From Xenopus tropicalis (taxonomy: Eukaryota; Chordata; Amphibia; Anura; Pipidae), in assembly GCF_000004195.4 (NCBI RefSeq), contig NC_030678.2, positions 91,290,404-91,354,403 of the forward strand: a stretch of DNA of 64,000 nucleotides, in the 5' to 3' direction. This document shows positions 1 through 42,110 of this stretch, piece by piece (positions within the stretch are counted from its first letter, which is position 1; each line of letters starts with the position of its first letter). The notes below the pieces were generated by a model that ran no database searches, was not told the DNA's origin, and saw only the letters and a program-made list of their open reading frames with translations. The translations under genes and the position numbers were made by a program.

Positions 1-390
1 TACTGTTTTTCTAAAATTGAAGGTTGAACTAAACTGGTTCTCTTTGGTGTTTGTCTGGCTGGTCAAAAATCTAAACTGGGCTCTGAATTGTTACAATGTA
101 CTACATTAACTGACACATTTCTCAGCAGCTGAATGTTAGTAAACTGTTGTATCAATTATCACTGCTCAGCAAGTAACCTTTTTTTATAGTTGCCTTTATG
201 CACTCTAAAATGTGATCCTAGGCCTTAATAAACCTGATGAGTGCATTTGTTGCCTATGTAAAGCTATGCTGAGAAGTAGTCTTTCTAGTTCAACTAGCTA
301 AATGAATTCTGTTCTTTAAAAGAACTGCTATGGTTTTATTTCATAGTTGCTCTTTAGTAGTTAACCCAATATACTTTTGTGTATAATTAG
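1..390 (+). other. Intron 3 of cltc, 3' part
   Basis: AT-rich sequence ending in an AG acceptor before exon 4. No other feature seen. Confidence 0.85.
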
Positions 391-31118
<30,728 letters not shown>

Positions 31119-32240
31119 GACAGAAGGGCCTCAACCACTGAATCTTTGGCTATTTTCTTACCGAAACTCCACCGTCCCTATTCTGCCCATCGACTTCATT
31201 ACAGGGGAAAGCTGCAGAGTTTGGCTCCATGTTCTTAAACCATTTGATTCATGAAGGACAATTGTTTTCTAAAAACACACTTGGATCACACCTCCATTAT
31301 ATATTTTTTCCACATTCCATTTTCTTTAGAATTTAAATTGTTTATTTTGATGGGACTAGTTTCAGAATCCTTTGTTTCAATGGGCTTTATGTTATTTTAT
31401 GTTTATTTTTGAGGACTGCTTTTAATGTCTTCAAAAACAGGGGCATTATAAAGTAATGACTTTGCTCCCCCTGATTTTGAAGAAAATGCTAACCCCTTCA
31501 CCTCTCACAGGATCTGCAATACATTACAATGAGGTATTTTGCAGTGGCACTGTCTGGAAGCGAAGGGGTTTCCAATGCTTCCAGTCTCTTGTGAAGAATC
31601 TCTGATTTGCACTCTGTAGTGTTAGGAAACCCTAATATTGACTCTCTCTCAAAAATTGTTGTATGTAAGCGGCTTATATACTGTCTTATCTAAATACATA
31701 TAAATCTAATTGTATATTCAGAAGAAAAGAATTTTTCTATTTCCACATGCAAGACTGCCGATGAAAAACAGAACACTAATCTGCATATTCTACACCACTT
31801 CTGTTGTACATCTCTTATTCATTTCAGCAGCATTACGACACAACCTGTGCGAAAAAAACAAGGTTCCCGCCATGTGAGGGAATCGCCATTTACGCCTATA
31901 AGCGATGCTAGTGTGTGTAGCTCACTCCATTATGAACAGATGGCCCTATGTTGTGCTGTATCCTGTGCTTTTCTTTTTCTTTTTGTGCGACCATTTCATT
32001 CAGGAACAAAGAAAGCACCATGATTATAGTCTGTGTACTATCCCCTACCTGTCCCTTGAGGTTTGTGTATGTTGGATATTGTGGTGTTCATAGGTCACTG
32101 TTTTGAGTGTACAGAGGAGAGAATTTAAGCAACAACAAGCAAAAGAAAAATGCTGTTCAGTTTTGTTTGTGTAATTTGAAATGACTCAGATTTAAAAAAA
32201 ATAAATGAAATAAAAGTACTGGACTGTGGACATATTATAC
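31119..32240 (+). other. cltc: cltc 3' untranslated region
   Basis: About 1.1 kb after the stop, AT-rich, with no ORF that looks coding and no recognisable transposon. It ends near two AATAAA signals. The end point is inferred from the signals. Confidence 0.7.
32200..32214 (+). terminator. cltc poly(A) signals
   Basis: Two AATAAA hexamers, at 32200-32205 and 32209-32214. They are followed 20-40 nt later by a GT-containing stretch (gtggacatattatacagtgag), consistent with cleavage at about 32225-32240. Confidence 0.7.
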
Positions 32241-32379
32241 AGTGAGTAATTGGTTTCTATTTCATTATTATCCTTTTATATAATGCACCACATTTTATAG
32301 AGTTGTGTTGGTCCCTGTCCCAGTGGAGCTCCTTTCACATTCATACAGTACCCTAACCCCTAGGGTCAAATTTATCAGG

Positions 32380-32600
32380 GGCCATTTAAAGAATAAGTAA
32401 TTGTGAAAGTGTTCTTTACACACTTGAATATAAGGTGCTGCTGTCCTGCACTGGTGCATGCTTGCTTCAGAAACAGTACTGTAGTTTAAATAAATAAGCT
32501 GGGGCAGCCAATTTAGCTGAATAGGGCAAAAATGCTCCGGTTACACATTAGATAACATGATAGCTCTGTAGAATACAATGGGTTTAGTTTTTACACAGGA
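32380..32600. repeat. Half copy of MITE family A
   Basis: Matches the left half of 13115-13533: GCTGCTGTCCTGCACTGGT, CTTCAGAAACAGTACTGTAG, then a GGGGCAGCCA block and GTAGAATACAATGG. Lacks the right half. Confidence 0.6.
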
Positions 32601-32743
32601 AGATAAATGGGTACTCAATCAACAGACATGTTTTTAAAGAAAACTAACTTTTTGATAGTCCTTGCTATCTGCAAGAAGTACAAACTCCTTGCAGAAAGCA
32701 CCCTTTTCAGAATTGATCCAGGGACACCATTTGCTTATATATT

Positions 32744-32890
32744 TTAAAGGGTTGGTTCACCTTTAGGTTAAGTTTTAGTATATAATAGAATGGCCTATTC
32801 TTAGCAAGTTCAGTTGGTTTTTATTTCTTAGTCTGAATTATTTACTGTGCTCTTCTATTTTCAGCTTTCCAAATGGGGTCACTGGGGTCA
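32744..32890. repeat. Fragment of MITE family B
   Basis: TTAAAGGGTTGGTTCACCTT, then TATAATAGAATGGCCTATTC and TTTCAGCTTTCCAAATGGGG, as in 22274-22440. Truncated on the right. Confidence 0.7.
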
Positions 32891-34696
32891 GAATCGGTAC
32901 AATATAATAATTTTCGCCAATGGTATTTGTGGCTATGCATAAGGGCAAAATAAATCAACATATCTTTACTCTGCAACATGAGACATTTTGGACAGCAAGT
33001 GTTTGCACGTTATTGTGGCTTTTTTGAAACCTGTAAATTCCACAGCCTGTAACTTAGCAGTATCTTCCATAAAAAGTTACTCTTTTGAGTACACAGATAA
33101 GTTATCGGCACAAACTATTAAGAAATTTTAAAGGGGAACTTTGATGAAAAGTGCATTTTTTTGTGCCATTCTTGAAATATTTTCAGGGACCTTTGAACAT
33201 ACATCCTTCTCTAAACAGTAGCCTTTGAGAAGCTCATTATCAGGGGCTTCTCATTGGACACGTAATTTTGTTTTTTTTGTTTTTTTTTTTTTGGCTCTTT
33301 TGAAGTTCTTTTGACCAGAAGTGACTATCAGTTATAGTTTAGCATTAAGCTGTGCCTAAGTGGTTTTGAGTGAATTAAGTGTTTTGGAATGGAACCAGAA
33401 GTGCCAGGTACAATATCTGTCTTGTCTAAAGAAGGGATCAATAACCAGGACAGGAACTGTGCTGGGATGCTGAGGAGCTTTGTTTTTTTTAACATAGCAT
33501 ACTCTCAGTTTTATAAGAGGCAACTGTGAAAAATATACAGCAATTAAGGTAGGATAATTATATAGCAATAAATGCTTACAAGGTGCTCATGTTGCATCTC
33601 CTGTTAATGCAGTGATTCAGAGCAGTGCTGTCAATACTGGCACCATAGGGCCCTTGTGGGATGGCATTGCGGGGAGATAAATCATCCACGGCAACAAAGA
33701 TTTAATCTTCCTATCTGCCACTGCCCTAAGAGCCCTTAGTGTGAACTGTGTCTGTTACCATGACTATGTTAAGGGACCAGTAATTTCAAAATACAAGCAT
33801 TCATATGTAATAAAAGGAACCAAGTGTGCCCAGGAGCAGTAACCCATAGCAACCAATAAAATGTTTATTCATGTGCTATTTTATATGGTCTGCATGATTC
33901 AGTGATGTGGCTAGGCAATACAGTTCCCATAGGTTTCCACTTAACTCCAATCCGTATAAAATAGCTCATGAAGGGAAAGATAAGGGTTAATCTCCCAACA
34001 CCTGTTTTGTAGAAAAGGGGTCAGATTAAAATCATGATATCCTAAAGAGGAACCTCTGATCAGTATGCAGGACCTTATTTGACCCACAGAACTCCATATG
34101 TACCGGGCTGGTTGCTGATGACAGCAAAATAAGATTGGAAACAGACCTATGAATAAGAAGTGTAAACTGTTCCTTGTGTGAGGAGACTCTCTTATTCAGC
34201 AATAATTTTAAAGTGACACTGCAATGTTTAATAATGTACACAAATATGTTTCAATTATAAGCCCTCTTCTTGAAATTATAAATTAGAATGTTTTAAAGGA
34301 CACCAAAGAATGAAAGTGTATCAAAGGAAATCATATACACTGGCCCTACACTGGCAAATGTTGCATATTTGCTTCAGAACCACTGTATGAGTGGGTTTCC
34401 TGTAAACTTCGGTTTTCAAGTTCCCCCCCCCCCTTTTGGATGGATATCAAACAATTTGTTCTCATGGACATCTTTCCTTGTGAACTTGATTTTATTGTCC
34501 ACTAAGTTAACGTGTTCTGAAAAGGCCGCCACTTCATCTGATTTTACTCCAAGTGTCATCTACTTACCTGAACCAGTGACTTGGTGTAGTTCCCTTTCCT
34601 CTCCATGTACAAGTTGGCTACAATAGGCGAAACTGGTGAACAGACCGCACAGCCATGTTTTTGCCTGTAAAATGGTCCTTGTATTTGAAGTATGTG

Positions 34697-34892
34697 CAGG
34701 GGCGGGCCAAGCCGACCTGGCGCCCTAGGCAACACGGTCGGCCAACTCCGCCCACCTCCCCGCCCCCCCCCGAACGGCGGAGGCAATGACAAAGTAGCAC
34801 TAGGGGTAGGCAGGAGAGGCTCCTGCTTGGCGCCCCCCAATCGTTGCGCCCTAGGCAGCTGCCTCTTCTGCCTACCCCTAGTTCCGGCCCTG
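34697..34892. mobile_element. Short GC-rich hAT MITE, 8-bp TSD AGTATGTG
   Basis: CAGGGGCGGGCC at the left and GGCCCTG at the right. AGTATGTG flanks it exactly (34689-34696, 34893-34900). 196 bp with internal GTAGGCAG / CTGCCTAC inverted blocks. ORFs across it on both strands are by-products of its base composition. Confidence 0.88.
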
Positions 34893-35334
34893 AGTATGTG
34901 GTGTTGTGGCACAAATCTAGCAACAAACATACTTGGTTAGGACGGAGCTTTGTTCTGCTGCTGAGGGTGTTCTCTTGCTGCAGTCGATTTCTTACAGTCT
35001 CAATTGCCTCTGTGGTAGAATGAAAATGATTCAAAGTAGAACACCATTTTCAAGATAACAGAAGCCTATAAAGTTATTCAGACCTGTTTATATACAGTAC
35101 TTATTATGAGCTTTTCTTCATCTCCTATACTATTTCAATTAAGAATCCAGTTTTATACTGGTTTCCCCAATTCATCTAATCCAGTTTTGTACTGTACTAC
35201 ATCCATTACACATAACTCAAAAATAAATGTACATATGTGAATTTGATACATACATCATCCACTTTTGGGAACTGAGACTTCATACTGTATAGAAAAACTG
35301 GCTATTTCAGAGGCCAAAAAACAGTTAATTCAGT

Positions 35335-35766
35335 TTAAAGGACAAGGCAACGCAAAATATAATTTTTTGCCTAATAAAAGAAACCAAAATTCTAAGCAGC
35401 TTTGCAATATACATTTATTACAAGTTTGTAATGGTTTTTGAGTTATTTGTATTTATAATTGCTATTAGAAGCAGTGTTTGTCTGTCCTTTTCTATTCTCT
35501 GCCCTGGTGGCTCTGACTGTTGAAACAATGTAACACAAGGCAGCAGCCTGACAGACCTGTATTGCTGGAGAAGCAAGACCTTTGCGACATTTTTTTCTAA
35601 TGTAACAACCAGGAGTTCAGCAAATACTACTTTCAATAGCAATTACATTTACAAATAATGTTTAAAGCGCTACCAATTTCTAATTATTTCATATTGGAAA
35701 GTTGCTTAGAATTATGTTTTCTTTCATTATGCAAAAAATTCTTTTTTGGGTCGACATGCCCTTTAA
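35335..35766. mobile_element. T2-like MITE (TTAAAGGACAAGGCAACGC)
   Basis: TTAA at 35335-35338 and 35763-35766. Inverted ends AAGGACAAGGC and GACATGCCCTTT. Arms share CTAAGCAGCTTTGCAAT / TTGGAAAGTTGCTTAGAA. The right TTAA is also the left TTAA of the next element. Confidence 0.75.
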
Positions 35767-36284
35767 AGGAGACAAATTGGATAAATGGGAAACCCTAATT
35801 TTGTAGGCAATTATGAATAATATACGGTTCTGGTTTCACTTTGTCGTAAAAATGAATCCTATCTGTAAAAAGGGCCCCTTTATTGGAGCTCCCTATAGAT
35901 CCTATCACTTCTCTGTCCGAGTTCGAAATGGAGAGTGGGCGTGTCCTAACGGTCCCTGCCAGAAGCACAGTAGGAGGGGGAGAGCCAATCACAGCCGTGC
36001 ACTCACACAAGCAAAGACAGGCTTCAGTTCCCTATCAGGTCAGCCTAGCTGCTGATTGGTTCCTATCCTACCGTGCAGTGTACGGAGGGCCGCCGGCTCC
36101 CCAGCTCATCCAGAGAGTTCAGCCAGCAGGAAGTGGAACAGATGGGTGGGACTAGTGGAGTTTTGGGGGAATTTCTCAATAAATCAGTCTGAAACACAAC
36201 TTTTTTTAAGCACAATCATTCTATATCTAGAGGAGTATAATTCTCTGGTACATTCTTAATTTTTATAGGATATATCTCCTTTAA
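35763..36284. mobile_element. T2-like MITE (TTAAAGGAGACAAATTGG) abutting the previous one
   Basis: TTAAAGGAGA at the left, TATCTCCTTTAA at the right (TTAA 36281-36284). GC-rich core around 35930-36130 with GAGTGGGCGTGTCC and related blocks. 522 bp. Confidence 0.7.
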
Positions 36285-36990
36285 TATAATGATATATTTT
36301 GAAAAGGGACAAAGGATTCAACATTTGAATATCCATATCATCTTTAATATCCAAAAAAGTGACTTGGTAGTTAAATATAAAGATGTTTTCTAGCCTAAGG
36401 TTACTCCAAAGCTTAAATGTCCAGTTACAAATATAGCAAACAATATCAACATTATTTTTTGACATCTCATTTGAAAAGATTGATTTCGGAGCTATATGCT
36501 CACTCTTGATCCTCCCGTTTACCAGATATTGGAATAAAAATTGTTGTTTTCTTCAACCTTCTGAACAAACCATTTTCTTAAACTTGATAAAGTGCCATTT
36601 GATACCCAAAACTGCTGATTGCTGTAACTGGCCCTTGATTGTCATGTGGAGTTAGTGTTTTTGTGGGATGGTGACGGACAGACAAAACGCATCCTACAGT
36701 CAGATGTAGTTGCATGGGTTAAAAAATAAGCTACATGAACAATTTGCCATCGCCTGTTGGAAGGGACCGCTGCATATTAAAAAGTCAAAAAGTCACGTGA
36801 TTTTAAGGATTCTGATTTGGTTTGGCTAGGCACTCGGATTCGGCCCACTCCCGCTGAAAAAGGCTGAATCCTGGATTCAGTGCATCCCTAATTGAAAGGG
36901 ATAAGGAAGCATAAGGAAATAAAAAACAGATGCCTTGTACTTACACACAGTCTAAATACATGGCACCTGAATCTTTACTTATTACTATAT

Positions 36991-37115
36991 TAGGGATACA
37001 CCGAACCCAATTTTTTTTTAGGATTCCGATTCGGTTCGGCCGAAACTGAATCCTTCAAAAAAAGGCTGGATTTGACCCGAATCCCGAACTGAAATAGGGA
37101 TTCGGTGCATCCCTA
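36991..37115. mobile_element. Short MITE with TAGGGATRCACCGAA ends
   Basis: TAGGGATACACCGAACCC at the left and ATTCGGTGCATCCCTA at the right, 125 bp, with CCGATTCGGTTCGGCC in the middle. No target duplication seen. A partial relative ends at 36890 (TCAGTGCATCCCTA). Confidence 0.75.
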
Positions 37116-37883
37116 CAAAATATTACACAAGCCTGTAAATTAAATGGTAATATAATAATAGAGGTGTTTTGTGACTAGTTTTGCTTTAGTTTTAGGGTTG
37201 GATTACATTTATTCCTTCTATCATAACCCATGTGCCCCCTGCCATCGACATATGATGCTAACCTCCATTTTTGGGCACATCACTTGCTTTTTTTCCCCTC
37301 TATTTATTTTCCTTAAGTCCGAGTGCCTCTTGGTATTTTAGAGAATTCAACCTTCTTGTTTACCTGTAAGTGACAAGCTAGAATATACCGCTCTAAAAGA
37401 AGTACCAGGAACAAAGCACAGGTCTGGTAGGTAAAAAAGGCTGCAATATTAACATTGTTGTGTGTTTGCTGAAAGCTTATAACAAAACTGGAAAAACAGG
37501 TACAGCGCATGGGACTCTTGCTTGCTATTTATTAACAATGACTCATAGTCATCTTTCATCTGTTTTGTTGATTTTGTGCAGTAAATAGCTGGTATATATG
37601 TAAATATAGCATATGTTATTCTGATCATGCCAGCTAAAATTGTAATCCATGGAACTAAAGATTGCTAAATTGTATAAAGGCTCTTGAGAGAAAAAAGGGA
37701 GCAGGAGACCAGATATATCTGAGCGTGTGAGCGGGGAACTGCAAAAGAAGTTAGAGCTGGGCGGTATGACCAAACATTTATATCACGGTATTTTTCAAAA
37801 TTATATCGGTGTTGCGGTATTTGACGGTATTTTTTTTTTCCATGCATGATTAGGTGTTAACCCCATTTCCTAATAAATTAGAG

Positions 37884-39161
37884 CAGTGCTGTCCAACTTC
37901 TACGGTGCCGAGGGCCGAAATTTCTCTAGCATACATGGTGGAGGGCCGCTAATGGAAGCCAGTTTTGACCACCCCCCTTTTTGAAACCACACCCACTTCA
38001 AACCACACCCATTTTATCACAATGGTGGTAGCACAGCAAAATCCCAAATGCTTGGTCCTTACTGTGGGGATATCAACCATCATTCATATGTGAAAGAATT
38101 ATGTCATATTAAGATATACCCTTAAATTCCATATGCCTCCTCCTCCCCTGTGGATAGCAGAGCAACCCCCAGTACATAATTACACACCTTTGGGACCATT
38201 TAATGGCTATTTCCAACTGCTAACAAACTCCCACAACAAACCCCTGCCAGGTTCACCTCCCACAAGCAGCATAGGGCAAGCAGAGTATGGCACACACAGG
38301 CAGCACTCTGCCTGTCCTATGCTGTCTGTGTGTGCCATACTCTGCCTGTCCTAACCTGCCTGTGTGTGCCATACTCTGCCTGCCCTACCCTGCCTGTGTG
38401 TGCCATACTCTGCCTGCCCTACCCTTACTGTGTGTGCCATACTCTGCCTGCCCTACCCTGCCTGTGTGTGCCATACTCTGCCTGCCCTACCCTTACTGTG
38501 TGTGCCATACTCTGCCTGCCCTACCCTGCCTGTGTGTGCCATACTCTGCCTGCCCTACCCTGCCTGTGTGTGCCATACTCTGCCTGCCCTACCCTGCCTG
38601 TGTGTGCCATACTCTGCCTGCCCTACCCTTACTGTGTGTGCCATACTCTGCCTGCCCTACCCTTCCTGTGTGTGCCATACTCTGCCTGCCCTACCCTTCC
38701 TGTGTGTGCCATACTCTGCCTGCCCTATGCTGCCTGTGTGTGCCATACTCTGCCTGCCTACCCTGACTGTGTGTGCCATACTCTGCCTGCCCTACCCTTC
38801 CTGTGTGCCATACCCTCCCTGACCTATGCTGCCTGTGTGTGCCATACTCTACCTGCCCTATGCTGGCTGTATGTGCCATACTCTGCCTACAGTACCTATG
38901 TCTGAGGTGTGAAGAAGTGAACAATGGGAGTGATTACAGTCTGAGCCTGAGGTGTGAACACTGCAGGGGTTGAACAATGCAGAAACTAAAAGGTGTGAAA
39001 AACACAGGGGATTACATTTTTAAACAATACAGAGGGATTACAGCCAGTAAGGCCAGTTAATCTCAGTACTGATACCATTTAATGCTTACTCAAAGGTAAG
39101 CCATCAAAGCAGCCAGACAGGTGGGGGGCGCGGCCCGCGGGCCGCCAGTTGGACAGCACTG
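37884..39161 (+). mobile_element. Inner hAT-like element with minisatellite, TSD AATTAGAG
   Basis: Same family as 4032-5098: CAGTGCTGTCCAACTTCTA start, CGCCAGTTGGACAGCACTG end. AATTAGAG at 37876-37883 and 39162-39169. Longer than the first copy because of more minisatellite units. Confidence 0.92.
38305..38890 (+). repeat. 34-bp minisatellite, about 17 units
   Basis: Units of TGTGTGTGCCATACTCTGCC plus TGCCCTACCCTGCC, with TGCC/TACT/TTCC variants in the last four bases. Length 34 is one more than a multiple of three, so each forward frame rotates through the same 34-residue Cys/Pro/Leu-rich peptide and all three stay open for 150-190 codons. Not a gene. Confidence 0.95.
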
Positions 39162-39551
39162 AATTAGAGAATAATTACTGCAGTATTGAAAATCAGAGTC
39201 AGGCAAGCGAAGGATCGGCAACAGAAAGTCGTTAGGTAAATCAGGCAGGCTTAGTTTCCCAGGCAAGGCCGCAGACAACATAGCACAGGAGGAGGCGTTT
39301 GATAGCTTTAAATACCCCCCACGCATGCGCAGAACCAGCGCCGTCAGCGCGTCGTGGACATGCACGCTTTGACATGTATGTGCGCTTTTGACAACGGGAC
39401 GTGCGCGCATGCAAGGAGGCGCGCGAGACCGGGCCGCACGGGTGAGTACCCTGACACCCCGGTATTACGGTATCTGAAAAATGAATATAGTTTTAAAAAA
39501 AAACACCGGTATTCGGTATTAAACGGTATATCGCCCAGCCCTAAAAGAAGT

Positions 39552-41582
39552 AATGCATGAAAATACAAGTATATGACAAATCCTATCTATAGCAGCAACC
39601 ACACATCAGTGCTTCATATTGGCCAAAGAAGCAACAGGATACATGAAAAGCTGTTTGCATGCTGTGTATTGCATTTCATAGGGCTTTGACAGTTGCAAAT
39701 TTGGGCTTACCTATTGGCACCCAGATACTACAGTAAACTTGTTCCTCATGGCTCTCACTACTACGCACAAAGTATAGTCACATCAGGTAGCTGTCATAGC
39801 CACATAATTTAGACTTCTCAAACCAAAATCTTGCTCCCTCCACTAACTGATTGCACTGGAAAGGCTGGGGAAGAACAAACTCAATATCTACTGTGGCATC
39901 GTAACTGAGAAAAGTCTGGAGGAGATGTAGGTCTCTCCCAAAATGCCCTATGAGGTAGAAAGAGCAAAGTTTACTAGGCAAAAGACTTTAGGACTAATTA
40001 GAGCCCCACCCCTCACAGGTAAGAACTATGTGTAGGAAGTGTGTGAAAGCTAGGGCAGCTTTGAGAGCACATAAGAATTACCAAAAAGACTGCGACTGAG
40101 TTTATTTTCTTACCTAAATTAATTTGCTGTAATACTGGCAGGTTTCCTTACTATTTAGACTGGCAAAGTGGACTGGTCTATTCTTGTTAACTTACTTTGT
40201 TTGCATATCTTGTGTGAAACTGAAAAGTGCCCTACATAAACCTGCTTGATGTTACACTGGTTCTCGCTGTATTATGTTTTATCATCGGTCCACCATACAT
40301 TCTGTATGTGTGAATAAAGGGTAATTTAATTACATGTTCCTTGGTCCCCCTACTACAGCTACCAAGAGCAGGGATGCCAGCACTCATTCAGAGCACTTCC
40401 ACTGCTACAGCTTTACCACAACATTTTTCTTCCAACCAATCACACTGAAGCTTTACAGTTAGTTTGACAATTTCTTCACGTATACAAAATCATTACCAGT
40501 TTCATTCATTTACCAAGGCCCTATACAGAAAGTAGTGATATTTATAACTTCCAATTGCTTTTTGCAAAATTCTTTGTAAAAAAAAAATAGGAAGTCAGAA
40601 GAAGAAAAAAAACAAAAAACTGTCAGTTTAATCTTTGTTGATGTTGTAGCTGAACAAAATACTTATTTTAAAGGAAATGCAACATTTGCTGCAGATCTTT
40701 TCACCTATAGAAACCAATCAGCAGGTAGCATTTCCTGGTACCTGTTTAGAACAGTTTATTGGTTGCTATTTGTAACTGCACATGGGCAAACTTTGTGCGC
40801 TCTTGTTTTAAATATGAAGGTGTTACAGTAAATAAATGGAAACCCTGGTGATATTTTTTCCCTTTCATTACTTTGCCAGTGCTTTATTATGGGGAAACTA
40901 TCGCAAAATGGAACATTTATTCCCTCTCAGCAATCATTTTTTTTAACACAACTTTGTGTCAGTCAGTTATTTTAAAAGACAGTTAGTTTGCATACATTGT
41001 CTAGACAAAGGGTGCACATAGCAATGTATTTGACTGTCAAAATCTGGCTCAGCCTCCTGAATTTAGCGAGACAGATTGCTGGGAGGGTAATACTGGACTA
41101 TTATATCAGAAACTCTACAGAATGATTATATTTCCATTAGATGAAGCTTGTATTAGAGTTCTATTTTTCCCTTTAAGCACTCTTCTGAATATGTAAAGGG
41201 TAGAAGGACCCTAGCCCATATATTCAATAACATTTTGGCACAGAGGTTGTGAGGCTCAGCCTGCTCAGATAGAAGAAACAGGAGTCAGTAGAATATGCCT
41301 TAAGTCAGCAAGCAATATGGACACAACAATTACAGCTTATATACAAAGATTTAGGGGAAAATATTTTACAATATCTTGTCTATGAATATTATAAAAACAG
41401 ATGAACCCCTCTTGTAAATTAGCCATTTCTGTAATATATGTTGTGCAGCACTGAGTGAGCTTGTTTTTATAATCAAAACAGACACAATACTAAATAAATT
41501 GCCAGTATTACTGGTAGGTTTACTAAATTGGCATGTTAAGACTGATGTTAATGCTAAAATTACTTCCTTGTAAGTAATTATC
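39552..41582. other. cltc-ptrh2 intergenic region, right part, including ptrh2 3' UTR
   Basis: AT-rich, no bounded transposon recognised. The ptrh2 3' UTR must extend left from 41582. The first minus-strand AATAAA signals I see are at 40916-40921 and 40883-40888, about 0.7 kb downstream of the stop; actual use is unknown. Confidence 0.5.
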
Positions 41583-42098
41583 TCAGTAGAGTTTTAAATG
41601 TCCAGTCACTTTGTCAATCAAGTCAGCAGGACCAGGTCCTACACCAAGAACAGTCCGGGATCCTGGAGCTATTTGAGTACGACCTGCATCTTGAATTAAG
41701 CTAACCGTTAATCCAAGCTGTTTAGCATGGGAGAGAAGCTCAACAAATGAGTCTTCGTCTGGTGCTTTCAACACTACTTTTGGTTGCCCACAGTACTCCC
41801 ACTGTTTAAGTAGTTCTGGATTCCTCTTTAAGAGCTGTTTGTAAGCAGATACAGCAGCATGTGAGCATTGTGCAGCCACCTTTCCTTTTCCCATTTTCAA
41901 ATCATTGCGGACAACTAACACCATCTTGAACTCGCCGGTCTCTCCCATAGTACTTGCTTCAGTACCCACTTCATTTGTAGCCAATGTCGAAAAGCTTCTG
42001 AAATAACCAAAGCGTCCACGTAGGCTCCATCCAAGAAAAAGGCCACAAGCCAGCCCTGCTGTCAGTGGAAGAGCCCCAGGGTTAGTGAAATAATCCAT
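41583..42098 (-). CDS. ptrh2: Peptidyl-tRNA hydrolase 2 (Bit1), mitochondrial, 171 residues
   Basis: Hydrolyses peptidyl-tRNA released from stalled ribosomes. In animals the protein sits on the mitochondrial outer membrane, and after loss of integrin contact it joins AES/TLE to promote anoikis. Residues 9-30 form a hydrophobic anchor ([16 protein letters not shown]) followed by Arg residues. Residues about 56-171 are the Pth2 domain, with the family core [20 protein letters not shown], then [30 protein letters not shown] and a GHLKLY end. Human is 179 residues, so this is nearly full length, shorter in the linker. The whole coding sequence is one exon. A splice acceptor (TTCAG on the minus strand) lies nine nt upstream of the ATG, at 42108-42110, so at least one non-coding exon lies further upstream near 44.4 kb. 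Same orientation to cltc and vmp1 as in human. Confidence 0.97.
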   Translation of the reverse strand: MDYFTNPGALPLTAGLACGLFLGWSLRGRFGYFRSFSTLATNEVGTEASTMGETGEFKMVLVVRNDLKMGKGKVAAQCSHAAVSAYKQLLKRNPELLKQWEYCGQPKVVLKAPDEDSFVELLSHAKQLGLTVSLIQDAGRTQIAPGSRTVLGVGPGPADLIDKVTGHLKLY

Positions 42099-42110
42099 TC
42101 ACACTACCTG

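Larger units (their letters stand above)
32250..37743. other. cltc-ptrh2 intergenic region, left part
   Basis: No gene recognised. Contains family A fragments (32380-32600, 34293-34395), a family B fragment (32744-32890), a TTAA-started fragment near 33128, a hAT MITE (34697-34892), two abutting T2-like MITEs (35335-36284) and a short CCGAAT-type MITE (36991-37115). The rest is AT-rich and unassigned. Confidence 0.75.
37752..39543. mobile_element. Outer hAT-like element (CTGGGCGRTAT ends), TSD AAAGAAGT
   Basis: Left end TAGAGCTGGGCGGTAT is inverse to the right ATATCGCCCAGCCCTA. AAAGAAGT flanks it exactly (37744-37751, 39544-39551). Its sequence (CGGTATTT, CCGGTATTACGGTAT blocks) is interrupted by a second hAT at 37884-39161. 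No transposase. Confidence 0.88.

Noticed and set aside
34556..35034. Overlapping ORFs of 124 and 138 codons on the minus strand
   Set aside because: They run across the GC-rich hAT MITE (34697-34892) and its flanks. No family resemblance and no codon pattern of a gene.
38305..38890. Regular 34-bp repeats resembling a CRISPR array
   Set aside because: Units are directly adjacent with no unique spacers, in a vertebrate genome, inside a hAT element.
38287..38905. Three overlapping Cys/Pro-rich ORFs of 150-190 codons, possibly a novel secreted protein
   Set aside because: All come from a 34-bp tandem array in a transposon. The peptide is only the repeat read in three phases, and there is no signal of a real start or splice context.
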